Both the position numbers and the translations under genes were made by a program. From Shewanella hanedai (GTDB taxonomy: Bacteria; Pseudomonadota; Gammaproteobacteria; Enterobacterales; Shewanellaceae), in contig NZ_VKGK01000001.1 of NCBI RefSeq assembly GCF_007197645.1, positions 248,001 to 312,000 on the forward strand: DNA of 64,000 bases. The letters run 5' to 3'. The notes below the pieces were generated by a model. The model had not been told where the DNA came from, made no database searches, and worked only from the letters and a program-made list of their open reading frames with translations. Positions 53,254 to 62,378 of the stretch are shown here, in pieces (position 1 is the first letter of the stretch; the number at the start of each line of letters is the position of its first letter).

Positions 53254-53970
53254 ATGCCAACCCCGAGTACTCTTAATCCAGAATAGGGAAAGTTAGTATC
53301 GAAGACGCGCCCGCGCACCATTGTTGCAGTAGGGTTTCTAGACGTGCATTTCTCTTTGGAGATGACAGATATACTGGCAAAAACTATGCCCACAGACAAG
53401 GTCGGGTAGAGTCACAGTTATTTAATCTAGGTAGTTTTTTACAATAGACCAAGCGGCTAAGCTGTAATGTCTAATCACCTACATGTCGTACTTCTAGCCG
53501 ATATCTATCAAGCAAATAGCTGGACTGATATAGGTGTCGTGATTCGCTGGCATCGATTGTTTAATGGCACTGACATCACTCAGAAGTTTGCTAGAGGGTG
53601 AAGTGGCCGCAGACCATGGCGTCACTGAACTGAAAAACTCAATCGTAATATATCGAAGTCGACTGAGCTATATCTCTTGCTAACGCCTTCAAAAGAGTTG
53701 CGTTGCCTCAATGAGCCAATCGCGCGCATGGCAAACAAAGAAGATAAATGTACTGGTCGCTTTATTCGCTACAATCCATGGCGCTCACCCTTCGAGTCAG
53801 CTAAAGCTATTCTAATTCATTCCAGATGAATTGGTGGGGGCAAGTCACAGGCCTTGCTTGATGAGATAGTCCTATTAGTGTGTATGGCTTAAGCCGACCC
53901 AAACCCCATTCGCGCCAAGATGGCCAAAACGCCAGAAGGTTCTGCACACATGAGCATCACAGTTTTCATT
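53254..53970 (+). pseudogene. Decayed RAYT transposase, a different lineage from the intact one
   Basis: Starts with ATG CCA ACC CCG (MPTP). Broken frames still read SIEDAPAHHCCSRVSRRAFLFGDDRYTGKNYAHR (split over 53315-53400), then AVMSNHLHVVLLADIY with the HxH motif (53468-53520), then LNEPIARMANKEDKCTGRF (53708-53763). After GRF an unrelated segment of about 70 nt interrupts, then SQALLDE-like and DPNPIRAKMAKTPE remnants follow in other frames. Several stops and frameshifts rule out function. It is clearly divergent from the transposase at 49546-50520, so it is an older, separate insertion. Confidence 0.85.
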
Positions 53971-54070
53971 AAACACTACATTCAGGTTGGGCAAGTTTGC
54001 ATGGCTGGTTTTTAATAAAGATATTGTTTTTGAAGGTACTGTAAACTTTTCTAATTTAAAGACAACATGT

Positions 54071-54095
54071 CTGGGAAGACTACAAACTTCCCCAG
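54071..54095. terminator. Hairpin downstream of the lipase-like gene
   Basis: CTGGGAAG (54071-54078) pairs with CTTCCCCAG (54087-54095) with one bulged base. No clear U-tract on either strand, so it is only a possible terminator for the minus-strand gene that ends at 54125. Confidence 0.35.
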
Positions 54096-54124
54096 CATGA
54101 TATAGTAAAATATTGAGCCGTTAT

Positions 54125-55453
54125 TTAGTGCTGATAGGTATCCAGCCACTGTCTAATTTTGTACCTCTTGGGATATGACAGTGTCATATGTGCCTCATTG
54201 GAGTCAGCAAAAAGGACTTCGCTAAAATTATTCTCATTGCCGTCTATTGCAGAACTGCTTGGGACAAATGCGTGTCGTTGTCCGGTGAATACGTAAGGGG
54301 TGATAGGATGTGGTTGGTCCATAATCATATTGGAGAAGGTTTGATAAAAATCAGCATAACCACCATTTACATTATCTAAACTTGGCTTTGTATTGATTCG
54401 GAAATACTTGCTTCCCCCGTTATACCAAGCTCTGTAGAGCTTGAAGTATGTCGTTTGCTTTTGAGTCGGATATCCTTGAGTTAAGTTTCTTGAACCATTG
54501 GCAAGTGCAAGTGTTGGAATTGAATCCACATGTCCAACAGAATTTAATTGTGATTTAAGGTAGTCATGCCTACTCGAACCGATTGTGAATACCAATTCTT
54601 TAAAAGTTAACGTATTCATTTTGGAAATGATTGATTTCAGCTCACGTCTTGCTTGTCTACAATCAGCGCTTAAACCACATAATGTAGTGTCAACTTTATC
54701 TAACAGAGAATGAGTCGTATCCAGAATAGTTTTAGGGAAGTTAATACCTCGATAAGGGGCGTCGAAAGAAATGAAAGTCGATATTTTGTAGTCATTTAAT
54801 TCGTTAGTATTTTCTAACTTGGCAAGTGCATAACGTGATACAACGCCTCCCATAGACAGCCCTACAACCGATGTAGATGTTACGGTATTTACATCCTTAA
54901 GCATTTCAAGGAGACGCCTAAGGCCTTTGGCGTTGTATGTTACACCAGAGTCTTGCTTATCGTATCTGTATAGTATGACATCGTACCCAGCTGTTCGAAG
55001 GCTACTTAATAGACCACCATTATTTACGTCAGAATAATAATCGGATGCACTGTAGTTAGTATCTGATAGTGAGAATTTATAGGGCTGCACTACGACTACA
55101 GGTTTATCAAGTATATTATCTCCACTGCGATAGATGTTTGCTGTGCCATATTTAGTCGTATATTCTATCTCCTCCCAACTTGCACACCACCCTCCCCTAG
55201 AGTTTATCCTGGGACTACCTCCTTCTGGCACCCATTCAGTGCATACCGTTTCGCTTCTTGTTATCGAGATATTCCAAATATTGCTATGGTTGGACCTTGT
55301 CGTTAGCTCGTTACTTTCTGGCAATGAATTGTGAAATAAATTAATGGCCGAGTTTGATTCTTTATCTAAATGGTACTCATCCAATATTGTAGTAGCAGTT
55401 GCGAATTGAGATAAAAATAATGAAGTTAATAGTAAACTTTTCCCTGAACTCAT
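54125..55453 (-). CDS. Secreted lipase/esterase-like alpha/beta hydrolase
   Basis: 442 residues with a signal peptide (about 1-20, cleavage near ATATT). The alpha/beta-hydrolase core begins near 115 (KPVVVVQPYKFS). The nucleophile elbow GLSMGGVVSRYAL places the catalytic Ser at about 200. A Cys pair (CGLSADC) lies near 260. A late GQRHAFVPSSSAIDG stretch (about 393-407) could supply the catalytic His, but Asp and His cannot be assigned with confidence. The fold with a PGAP1/lipase-like elbow suggests an ester hydrolase acting outside the cell. Single gene; AT-rich accessory composition. Confidence 0.75.
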   Translation of the reverse strand: MSSGKSLLLTSLFLSQFATATTILDEYHLDKESNSAINLFHNSLPESNELTTRSNHSNIWNISITRSETVCTEWVPEGGSPRINSRGGWCASWEEIEYTTKYGTANIYRSGDNILDKPVVVVQPYKFSLSDTNYSASDYYSDVNNGGLLSSLRTAGYDVILYRYDKQDSGVTYNAKGLRRLLEMLKDVNTVTSTSVVGLSMGGVVSRYALAKLENTNELNDYKISTFISFDAPYRGINFPKTILDTTHSLLDKVDTTLCGLSADCRQARRELKSIISKMNTLTFKELVFTIGSSRHDYLKSQLNSVGHVDSIPTLALANGSRNLTQGYPTQKQTTYFKLYRAWYNGGSKYFRINTKPSLDNVNGGYADFYQTFSNMIMDQPHPITPYVFTGQRHAFVPSSSAIDGNENNFSEVLFADSNEAHMTLSYPKRYKIRQWLDTYQH

Positions 55454-55995
55454 ATATTCCCCTTGGTTTTATTTTAAATTTATCTATTGTTGTTTTTAAA
55501 TGTCTTGTCAAGATTTACTATATTGGCATTTTTTACACTTTGATAGGGCAGTGGTTAATATATGTAATCTTATTTAATTTATATATTTATAATGTTATTT
55601 TTGCAAAAAAAAACAAATGTTTAATGAAGGGAATAATATTTAGGAGCGAGAGGGGGGGGGCTAAGGGAGACTACTCTATTGATAATTATGCATTATTAGA
55701 GCTGGTGATAATCTATAAGTAGTTAATGTTAGGGAAAGGATTGCCTGAACTAGGTTAAGCATTAAAGCTTATCATAATCACTATAATAAATGGAGGTGTA
55801 CCTTCATAACTGATTATTTTTATTGTGTTTGTTGTTTTTTTTAATTTAATGCTGGAGTAATTTACTTATTTTTGATATTAATAGGTTTCAGAGTGTTCCA
55901 TTTCTGTTAAGTTGCAGTTGTTTTAAAGCGTGGTAAATGTAAATGGATGTTATGTTGTGTCTCAATGGAAGCAATTCAAAAAGGGAGATCCGTTA
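55454..55995. other. AT-rich spacer before the flagellar operon, with a G9 tract
   Basis: It holds the divergent upstream regions of the lipase gene and fliQ. A run of nine G (55652-55660) stands out in otherwise AT-rich DNA. A plus-strand frame at 55399-55722 (107 residues) overlaps the lipase gene start and has no ribosome binding site, so I do not call it. No convincing sigma-54 or sigma-28 promoter and no fliP remnant were found. Confidence 0.5.
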
Positions 55996-56259
55996 ATGGA
56001 AAACTCCTCTATGTTAGCTTATCTATCTGAATTTTTTTGGGTTTTATCTAAGCTAGCTATGCCAATACTCGCCACCGCTTTGGTGGTAGGCCTTTTAATA
56101 AGTATTTTTCAAGTTGTTACACAAATCCAAGAAATGACACTGACATTTGTACCTAAGCTGATTGTTGTATTACTGGTTGTAGGCGTATTATCAGGTTGGT
56201 TGTTAGAAACTATAAAAATCTACGCTATATCAACGATTAGCCAAATTTCTGAGTTTTAA
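55996..56259 (+). CDS. fliQ: Flagellar export gate protein FliQ
   Basis: I place the start at ATG 55996 (87 residues, family size about 89), which follows GGGAGA by about 8 nt; the longer frame from 55930 is not needed. Two membrane helices are seen (about 14-37 and 50-75), with the conserved QIQEMTLTFVPK between them. FliQ forms the export gate of the flagellar type III machine with FliP and FliR. It is the first gene of the operon. fliP, its usual upstream neighbour, is absent. Confidence 0.88.
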   Translation: MENSSMLAYLSEFFWVLSKLAMPILATALVVGLLISIFQVVTQIQEMTLTFVPKLIVVLLVVGVLSGWLLETIKIYAISTISQISEF

Positions 56260-56265
56260 AAAGTA

Positions 56266-57009
56266 ATGGAATATTATTTTAAAGTATTCTTTTTGTTTTA
56301 CTTCCGAGTAGGCGTTATTTTTTGGTTGCCATTGGTTGGCCCTATGTCGAGAATACCTAAAACTGTCAGGTTTATCGTTGTTAATGTGTTGGTTATTGCT
56401 GTTTTTCTTCTACAAGGGAGTCAAGGAGTAAGAAACCCAATTTTAGATACTCATCCTTATATTTTGTTACTTGGGATGGAGTTTGTGACTGGGTTAGTAT
56501 TCACCTTGATATTAACGGTACCAGCAGTCGTATTATTGTTTTTAGGTCGAACTGTTGATATGCAAATAGGCCTAGGTGCTGCAGGTATATTTAATCCGAC
56601 AAGTAAAACGCAAGATTCACTTTTAGGGGCATTGTTTTCTTTTTCTGCTCTTACATTGTTTTGGGCACTAGGGCTACATCTAGATGTCATTGAAATACTT
56701 ATAGAAAGTACAAAGGTGTTACCGTTAGGTCAGGTATATAATGTAAGTTATAAGGTTTTTATGGAATATTTTTCAACATCTTTTGTTTTGGGCCTTATGC
56801 TCTTCTTTCCTGTTATTACTTCATTATTTATTGTCGATGTTTGCTCGGGGATTGTATCTAAAAGCATGCCACAAATGAGTATCTATTTTGTCATAATGCC
56901 TTTGAAAATATTGATAGGTTTTATTGTATTAGCTATAACGTTGACAAATTTATCGTCGCATTTTGAAATGCTAGTTAGGTCACCTGTTAAATTTCTGGTA
57001 GGACAGTAA
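56266..57009 (+). CDS. fliR: Flagellar export gate protein FliR
   Basis: 247 residues, slightly short for the family, with about five to six membrane spans. The N-terminal half has the typical FRVGVIFWLPLVGPMSRIPKTVRF block and a later GRTVDMQIGLGAAGIFNPTSKTQDS block (about 88-112). It is part of the FliPQR core gate through which rod, hook and filament subunits pass. It starts 6 nt after fliQ, and flhB follows after 2 nt. Confidence 0.88.
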   Translation: MEYYFKVFFLFYFRVGVIFWLPLVGPMSRIPKTVRFIVVNVLVIAVFLLQGSQGVRNPILDTHPYILLLGMEFVTGLVFTLILTVPAVVLLFLGRTVDMQIGLGAAGIFNPTSKTQDSLLGALFSFSALTLFWALGLHLDVIEILIESTKVLPLGQVYNVSYKVFMEYFSTSFVLGLMLFFPVITSLFIVDVCSGIVSKSMPQMSIYFVIMPLKILIGFIVLAITLTNLSSHFEMLVRSPVKFLVGQ

Positions 57010-57011
57010 GT

Positions 57012-58070
57012 ATGTCAGATGAACATAAATCAGAGGAAGCTTCTCAATATAAACTTAAGGAAGCACAGAAACGCGGGCAGATCCCTAAGAGTATAGAGCT
57101 GAATGGTTGGCTTTTAGTTTTGATTTCTTTGGCTTACTTTTTCCTATTTGCGGAACAATTAGGTACAGAGTTAATGTCTAATATTAGTCATTACTTACAA
57201 ATACTTAGTTATATGGATATTAGTAATGATTACTTGTTAATCGCTAAAGAGATATTTTATTCTCTAGCTGTGTTACTTGTGCCATTTTTTTTAATTCTTA
57301 TTCTTTCCACTGTAATCATAAATGTTTTGTTTAACGGATTTATTTTTAGTTTTGAGCCTCTTACACCTAAATTTGAAAAGATGAATCCCATAAAAGGTTT
57401 GAAAAAAATATTTTCGAAGAAAAACTTATTTGAGTTAGTAAAACAAACGGTTAAGTTAAGTTCAGTGGCAGCCTGTTGTTATTTATTATCTTTTGGTGTG
57501 ATAGAAAAATTACTCTTTGCTAGCCAGACACTTGTATCGTCAATGCTTGGTCTGACTTTATCACAGGAGGCACTAAGGCTTGGTTTCTATATCTTAGCGG
57601 TTACCTTGCCGCTTGTTCTACTTGATGTGTTGTTTACTCGATGGGATTTCAAGAAACAAATGATGATGAGCTCAAGAGAGGTCAAGGATGAATACAAAAA
57701 GAAAGAGGGTGATCCTCAAATTAAATCCAAGCGTAAAGAAGTTCAGAAGGAACTGGCAAAAAAATTAATTGCTCTAGGCAAAGTTAAAGATGCTGATATC
57801 GTTATTAATAATCCAACTCATATTGCAGTTGCGATAAAATTCGATCCAAAAACGATGATAGCACCAATTGTTGTTGCCTCAGGTCGTGGCATTTTAGGTA
57901 AGTTTATTCGCCGTATTGCTGTTAAGCATTCTTTAATGCAGATAACTAATATTTCTCTTGCTCGGCGCTTGTATAAACAAGTCGGAATTGGCCAGCCTTT
58001 ACCTGCAGAGTATTTTGATGAGTTTGCACCTATATATCGAAAAATCCTTGGAATGGATGAAACTAAATGA
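57012..58070 (+). CDS. flhB: Flagellar export switch protein FlhB
   Basis: 352 residues. Basic N-terminus typical for FlhB (SEEASQYKLKEAQKRGQIPKS), four membrane helices at about 30-210, then a cytoplasmic domain. The autocleavage motif NPTH is intact at residues 267-270 (VINNPTHIAVAIKFDP), so the protein should be able to switch export from rod/hook to filament proteins. It overlaps flhA by 4 nt. Confidence 0.92.
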   Translation: MSDEHKSEEASQYKLKEAQKRGQIPKSIELNGWLLVLISLAYFFLFAEQLGTELMSNISHYLQILSYMDISNDYLLIAKEIFYSLAVLLVPFFLILILSTVIINVLFNGFIFSFEPLTPKFEKMNPIKGLKKIFSKKNLFELVKQTVKLSSVAACCYLLSFGVIEKLLFASQTLVSSMLGLTLSQEALRLGFYILAVTLPLVLLDVLFTRWDFKKQMMMSSREVKDEYKKKEGDPQIKSKRKEVQKELAKKLIALGKVKDADIVINNPTHIAVAIKFDPKTMIAPIVVASGRGILGKFIRRIAVKHSLMQITNISLARRLYKQVGIGQPLPAEYFDEFAPIYRKILGMDETK

Positions 58071-60109
58071 AGATTAAACTGAGGGATTACGGCTTTAGAG
58101 GTGATGTGTTTTTTGCCATAGGCGTCATTGCAATTTTGATGCTTCTGTTTGTACCCATTCCTGCAGTAGTGCTTGATGTTTTGATTATTCTTAATATTAG
58201 CTTTGCTTTGTTAATATTACTTTTGACCTTTTACTCTGAACGCCCATTAGATTTCTCAACTCTGCCTTCTGTTTTACTGCTAGTGACCCTCTTTAGGTTA
58301 GGGTTAAATATATCATCTACGCGACTTATTCTTACTGATGGTAATGCAGGTAAAGTTATATCTTCTGTCGGTTCATATGTTGTTGCAGGGAACTATGTAA
58401 TTGGTTTGGTAATATTTTTTATTTTGGTTGTGGTGCAGTTTATTGTCGTTACTAATGGTGCTCAGCGAGTCGCCGAAGTGACAGCTCGTTTTACTCTTGA
58501 TTCTATGCCTGGTAAGCAAATGAGTATCGATGCTGATTTAAATATGGGAATTATTGACGAGAAGCAGGCTCAGGAGCGTAGAGCTTATATTGAAAAAGAA
58601 GCTAACTTTTATGGTGCAATGGATGGTGCTACAAAGTTTGTAAAAGGAGATGCCATTGCCAGCATTATAATTATTTTAATTAATATTATAGGAGGGCTTG
58701 CTATTGGAGTAGCGCAAGCTGGACTGTCATGGCAACAAGCGTTACATATATATACTTTGCAAACAGTTGGAGATGGCATTGTAACTCAAATTCCCTCATT
58801 AATTATAGCTGTGGGAACGGGCATTATTATTACTAGAGCCGCAACTCAAGGTAATCTCTCCGAACAATTATTTAGCCAGATCATGACTCATCCACTTACG
58901 TTGTTTATTGTTGCCGTAGTGATTGGCTCTGCTGCTTTGCTCCCAGGCCTACCAGCTCTGACATTAGTATTTGTGGCGTTAACTTTTTCTGTTCTTGGAT
59001 ATTTTGCACATCAAAAAAACAAACTGAAATCCAGTAGTTTAAATGAAACTGATGCTAAGGACGAAATTAATAATAGAAATCAAGATAGTATGCTTGAAGT
59101 TTCATTTGAGTCTAAGATATGGGAGCAGTTACAGCCAATTCAAGATGAATTACTGCGGCAGTTTGTACGATTTAAGTCTGAGTTTGAAAGTAAGTATGGT
59201 TTATTTTTACCTGAATTAAGAATGACCGAAGATAATAAATTGAAGAGTCATGAGTACTCTATTCGGATTTCCAATATAGAGCTTGCTTCAGGTTCCTTGC
59301 ACCCAGATAGAATGATGGTGATAGATTCGCAGAATAAGCTCGATAAAAATATGGGAATTGAAGCAAAGGAGCCGGCATACGGTCTAAGTGCATTATGGAT
59401 TTCACCGGACAAAGCTAAGGACGTTAAGCAAGGGGGAATGACTGTAGTAGAGCCAATCACTGTGCTGATGACGCATGTTTCCGAGTTTGTAAAGTCTCAT
59501 GCTGAGGAGTTTGTGACTCGCAGTTTTGTTGATCAACTTGTAACTGAACAACGGGAGTTGAATGAAGCACTCGTTTCTGAAGTTATCCCTACTCAGTTAG
59601 CTATTGCTGATATCCAGCAGATTTTCACTAAATTAGTTCAAGAAAAAGTGTGTTTACATAATGTTGCTCATATCTTTGAGGTTCTAGCCGACAAAGCTCG
59701 TCATGAAAAAGATGTTTTAGCATTAACTGAGTGGGTAAGGCATAGATTAAGAAATCAAATAACGAGCCTGTTATTAGATGATAATAGAACACTGAATATT
59801 ATTTCAATTGCACCATTGTTGGAACGTTCTTTATTGAATGGCACAAATAATTTGGTTGAAAAAGGGCTTCAGATAGCTCCAGCTGACTTAGAGAATTTAG
59901 TACAGCAGACCGTATTCTTTGTGGAGAAAGCAATATCTATTGGAGCCGAACCAGTATTATTGGTTAACCCTGTTATTAGACGCCCATTATGGCAGTTATT
60001 AAGTCGAACAGTCCCTTTGTTACATATTATCTCTGTAAGTGAAATACCCCACCATATAAAACTTAATAGTCTTGGTATTATCCAAGCCAATAATCAGCAG
60101 GCGGCTTAG
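58067..60109 (+). CDS. flhA: Flagellar export protein FlhA
   Basis: 680 residues. The N-terminal membrane half (about 15-320) has eight spans and the FHIPEP-type core (LPSVLLLVTLFRLGLNISSTRLIL near 65; GAMDGATKFVKGDAIASI near 185). The C-terminal cytoplasmic half (about 340-680) docks export chaperones (DRMMVIDSQ, GYLSALWISP-like YGLSALWISPDKAK, QRELNEALVSEVIP). The start overlaps flhB by 4 nt, with flgF 1 nt beyond its stop. It drives proton-coupled protein export for the flagellum. Confidence 0.93.
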   Translation: MKIKLRDYGFRGDVFFAIGVIAILMLLFVPIPAVVLDVLIILNISFALLILLLTFYSERPLDFSTLPSVLLLVTLFRLGLNISSTRLILTDGNAGKVISSVGSYVVAGNYVIGLVIFFILVVVQFIVVTNGAQRVAEVTARFTLDSMPGKQMSIDADLNMGIIDEKQAQERRAYIEKEANFYGAMDGATKFVKGDAIASIIIILINIIGGLAIGVAQAGLSWQQALHIYTLQTVGDGIVTQIPSLIIAVGTGIIITRAATQGNLSEQLFSQIMTHPLTLFIVAVVIGSAALLPGLPALTLVFVALTFSVLGYFAHQKNKLKSSSLNETDAKDEINNRNQDSMLEVSFESKIWEQLQPIQDELLRQFVRFKSEFESKYGLFLPELRMTEDNKLKSHEYSIRISNIELASGSLHPDRMMVIDSQNKLDKNMGIEAKEPAYGLSALWISPDKAKDVKQGGMTVVEPITVLMTHVSEFVKSHAEEFVTRSFVDQLVTEQRELNEALVSEVIPTQLAIADIQQIFTKLVQEKVCLHNVAHIFEVLADKARHEKDVLALTEWVRHRLRNQITSLLLDDNRTLNIISIAPLLERSLLNGTNNLVEKGLQIAPADLENLVQQTVFFVEKAISIGAEPVLLVNPVIRRPLWQLLSRTVPLLHIISVSEIPHHIKLNSLGIIQANNQQAA

Positions 60110-60110
60110 T

Positions 60111-60758
60111 ATGATAGAAGCTGTAGTTATTGATGGAATAAATTCACAGTTACAAAGTCTTAAGGCTACCGGCAATAATGTAGCCAATGCCGGTACTCCT
60201 GGATATTTGAGGCAAACTAGCTTTAGTCAGGTTTTAACTGGCCAAATAGAAACAAAGTCTCAAGTCAGTAGTGAACAATTGGTAGGGTCTATTAGACAGA
60301 CTGGCAATTTATATGATTTTGCCATTTTGGGAAAAGGTTTGTTTGTTGTTGAGCAGCAAGGGGAACTAAGACTAACTCAGGACGGTCGTTTCAAGTTAAA
60401 CGATATCGGAGAGCTAGTACATATCTCTGGAGCTAAAGCTATGACGCCTGATGGATCTCTCGGGATTAATATTGAATCAAATCAAATAGCACAAAGCCTT
60501 TGGACTGTGTCAACTTCAAAAGCATATGTTGATCTACAGCCGATGGAGATGGGCCTTTATCTTGCGAATTGGAGTGATTGGGAGACTAATGATGGCAGTA
60601 AGGTTTTGGCACAAGCAATAAATTATACCGAACATAATGCGACTGCAGATGTGCTTGAAATGATGCGAATTCAACGCGCAGTTGAATCCTTACAAAAAGC
60701 TTATCAAACCTATGATGCAGCGATTGGTTATGGAATTTCTGAATTAGGGAGAAGGTAA
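60111..60758 (+). CDS. flgF: Flagellar basal-body rod protein FlgF (short)
   Basis: Start at ATG 60111, just after the flhA stop, gives 215 residues; FlgF is usually about 240-250. The N-terminal rod signature is clear (IDGINSQLQSLKATGNNVANAGTPGYLRQTSF, about 7-38), as is the C-terminal one (EMMRIQRAVESLQKAYQTYDA). A central ILGKGLFVVEQ block shows the FlgE/F/G core. It is a proximal-rod subunit exported by the type III machine. The middle domain is shortened relative to the family. Immediately followed by flgG. Confidence 0.82.
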   Translation: MIEAVVIDGINSQLQSLKATGNNVANAGTPGYLRQTSFSQVLTGQIETKSQVSSEQLVGSIRQTGNLYDFAILGKGLFVVEQQGELRLTQDGRFKLNDIGELVHISGAKAMTPDGSLGINIESNQIAQSLWTVSTSKAYVDLQPMEMGLYLANWSDWETNDGSKVLAQAINYTEHNATADVLEMMRIQRAVESLQKAYQTYDAAIGYGISELGRR

Positions 60759-61520
60759 ATGATAGACGCTTTATACATTGCAGAATCAGGGCTGGATGCA
60801 AAACAGAAACAACTCGATGCGATAGCTCATAATATCGCAAATGTCACTACGCCTGGTTATAAGGCTAGCCAAATTAATTTCTTAACTGTTGTCCAGGAAG
60901 AGCGGAATAACGCTGGGGATATACAGAGTTCGCAAGGTTTGGGTGTCATGGGGCGTCAATCTGCTCTTGATATGACTGCTGGAAAAATGGAACAAACTGG
61001 TAGAGCTCTTGATATTGCAATTAATGGTGCGGGTTTTATTGAAGTTGAACAAGTAGGTGGAAAGCTTGTTTATTCAAGAGGTGGTCGTTTAGCTACTGAT
61101 TCACAAGGGTATTTAAGTACTGGGAATGGGCTCAGGTTAGCTGCGATGTTACAAATACCACCTGATGCCGAAAATATAATTATTTCTAATGATGGGGTGT
61201 TAAGTGCAAAATTGTCCGGAAATAACACGATTGAAATAGGTCAAATTCAGTTAATTAATTTTACTGATATGTCAGCAGTTAAAGCCATCGGTAATAATTT
61301 ATTTGAAGCAGATAAAAGTGCTTTAAATTCTGCCTATTATGGAAATGTTGGTGAGGCCGGAATGGGAATAGTTCAACAAGGTATGTTGGAGTCTTCTAAT
61401 GTGTCGATGAATCAAGAGATGATGAATATGATGATGGCGCAACGTAGTTATCAGTTAAATGCTAGGTTAGTCCAAGTATCAGACCAGATACTAGAAACTT
61501 TGAATAATTTAAGACGTTAG
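60759..61520 (+). CDS. flgG: Flagellar distal rod protein FlgG
   Basis: 253 residues, near the usual 260. N-terminal rod motif (AESGLDAKQKQLDAIAHNIANVTTPGYKASQINF), a central INGAGFIEVE block and the C-terminal motif ESSNVSMNQEMMNMMMAQRSYQLNARLVQVSDQILETLNNLRR (split at about residues 210-252) are typical. It forms the distal rod that passes through the P and L rings. Adjacent to flgF and flgA without gaps. Confidence 0.9.
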   Translation: MIDALYIAESGLDAKQKQLDAIAHNIANVTTPGYKASQINFLTVVQEERNNAGDIQSSQGLGVMGRQSALDMTAGKMEQTGRALDIAINGAGFIEVEQVGGKLVYSRGGRLATDSQGYLSTGNGLRLAAMLQIPPDAENIIISNDGVLSAKLSGNNTIEIGQIQLINFTDMSAVKAIGNNLFEADKSALNSAYYGNVGEAGMGIVQQGMLESSNVSMNQEMMNMMMAQRSYQLNARLVQVSDQILETLNNLRR

Positions 61521-62378
61521 ATGCGACTTTTAGTCATTCTTCTTCTTCTTTCTTTCAACACTCAGTCACAAGCGGTGGAGAGAGTGGTGCGCGGGTATTC
61601 TCCGCTGATGCTATCTGATTTATTTCCTGAAGCCAAAGAGCAAGATAGAACTTTACTCCCTGAGCCTGTAAAAAAATGGATCCGTTTAGGTGAATACCTT
61701 ACATCCGAGGAACTAAAGCGCTATTCGGCCTCAGGAAATAGCACTGTTTGGGTTGATAAATGCGAGCAAGTTGATGGAAAAATATTGAGGAATAAGATCA
61801 CCTCTTGGTTGACTAAACAAGCTTGGTCGAATTCATTAAGAATAAGCAAAGTCACCTTAACGGATAAAAGGTTGTGTAGTGATTGGTTGAGCGTGGACCA
61901 ATTTTCATTATTAAACTCACAGTATATTGGAAGAAAAATTTCATTAATAAATACAGATAAACCGTCAAATGTTTTAACTATTTATTTATCAGCTGAGTAT
62001 CGTGTTTGGATAAGTGAAGTAGGAATAATGGCTAATACATTATTACGTAAGAATACTTTGGTAAGTAGTTGGAAAGTATTAATGAATAGTGTCAGCTTAA
62101 ATGATTTAACTATAGATCTAGCACTTGATTGGAAGACTCGTAAGCCAATCGAGGCCGGTCAAATAATCTCCGGTAATATGTTAGTACAATCGGCAATAGT
62201 GGAAGTGGGAGATCAAGTGACTGTCTTTCTTGTTAAGGGGGGCTTAACCATTGATGTCACAGCTAGAGCATTAGGTCGAGGTTATGTGGGGGATCAGGTC
62301 CTAATTTTAGTTGATGGAGCTAAGTCGCCAATTAAGGGGGAAGTTGTGCATAAAGGAGTAGTGAAAATTGGTGCTTAG
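61521..62378 (+). CDS. flgA: P-ring assembly chaperone FlgA
   Basis: 285 residues, signal peptide about 1-18 (NTQSQAVE). The C-terminal SAF-type domain (about 205-280; LDWKTRKPIEAGQIISGNML, VGDQVTVFLVKGGLTIDVTARALGRGYVGDQVLI) is typical for FlgA, which helps FlgI fold into the P ring in the periplasm. The N-terminal part is divergent. Start immediately after the flgG stop. It overlaps the start of flgH. Confidence 0.85.
   Translation: MRLLVILLLLSFNTQSQAVERVVRGYSPLMLSDLFPEAKEQDRTLLPEPVKKWIRLGEYLTSEELKRYSASGNSTVWVDKCEQVDGKILRNKITSWLTKQAWSNSLRISKVTLTDKRLCSDWLSVDQFSLLNSQYIGRKISLINTDKPSNVLTIYLSAEYRVWISEVGIMANTLLRKNTLVSSWKVLMNSVSLNDLTIDLALDWKTRKPIEAGQIISGNMLVQSAIVEVGDQVTVFLVKGGLTIDVTARALGRGYVGDQVLILVDGAKSPIKGEVVHKGVVKIGA

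Noticed and set aside
55399..55722. 107-residue hydrophobic plus-strand frame before fliQ
   Set aside because: Overlaps the start of the lipase gene on the other strand, crosses the G9 tract, and has no ribosome binding site.
55996..60109. Non-flagellar type III secretion system
   Set aside because: Export-gate genes of this family also occur in injectisomes, but rod, L-ring and P-ring genes (flgF, flgG, flgH, flgI) follow without a gap, so it is flagellar.
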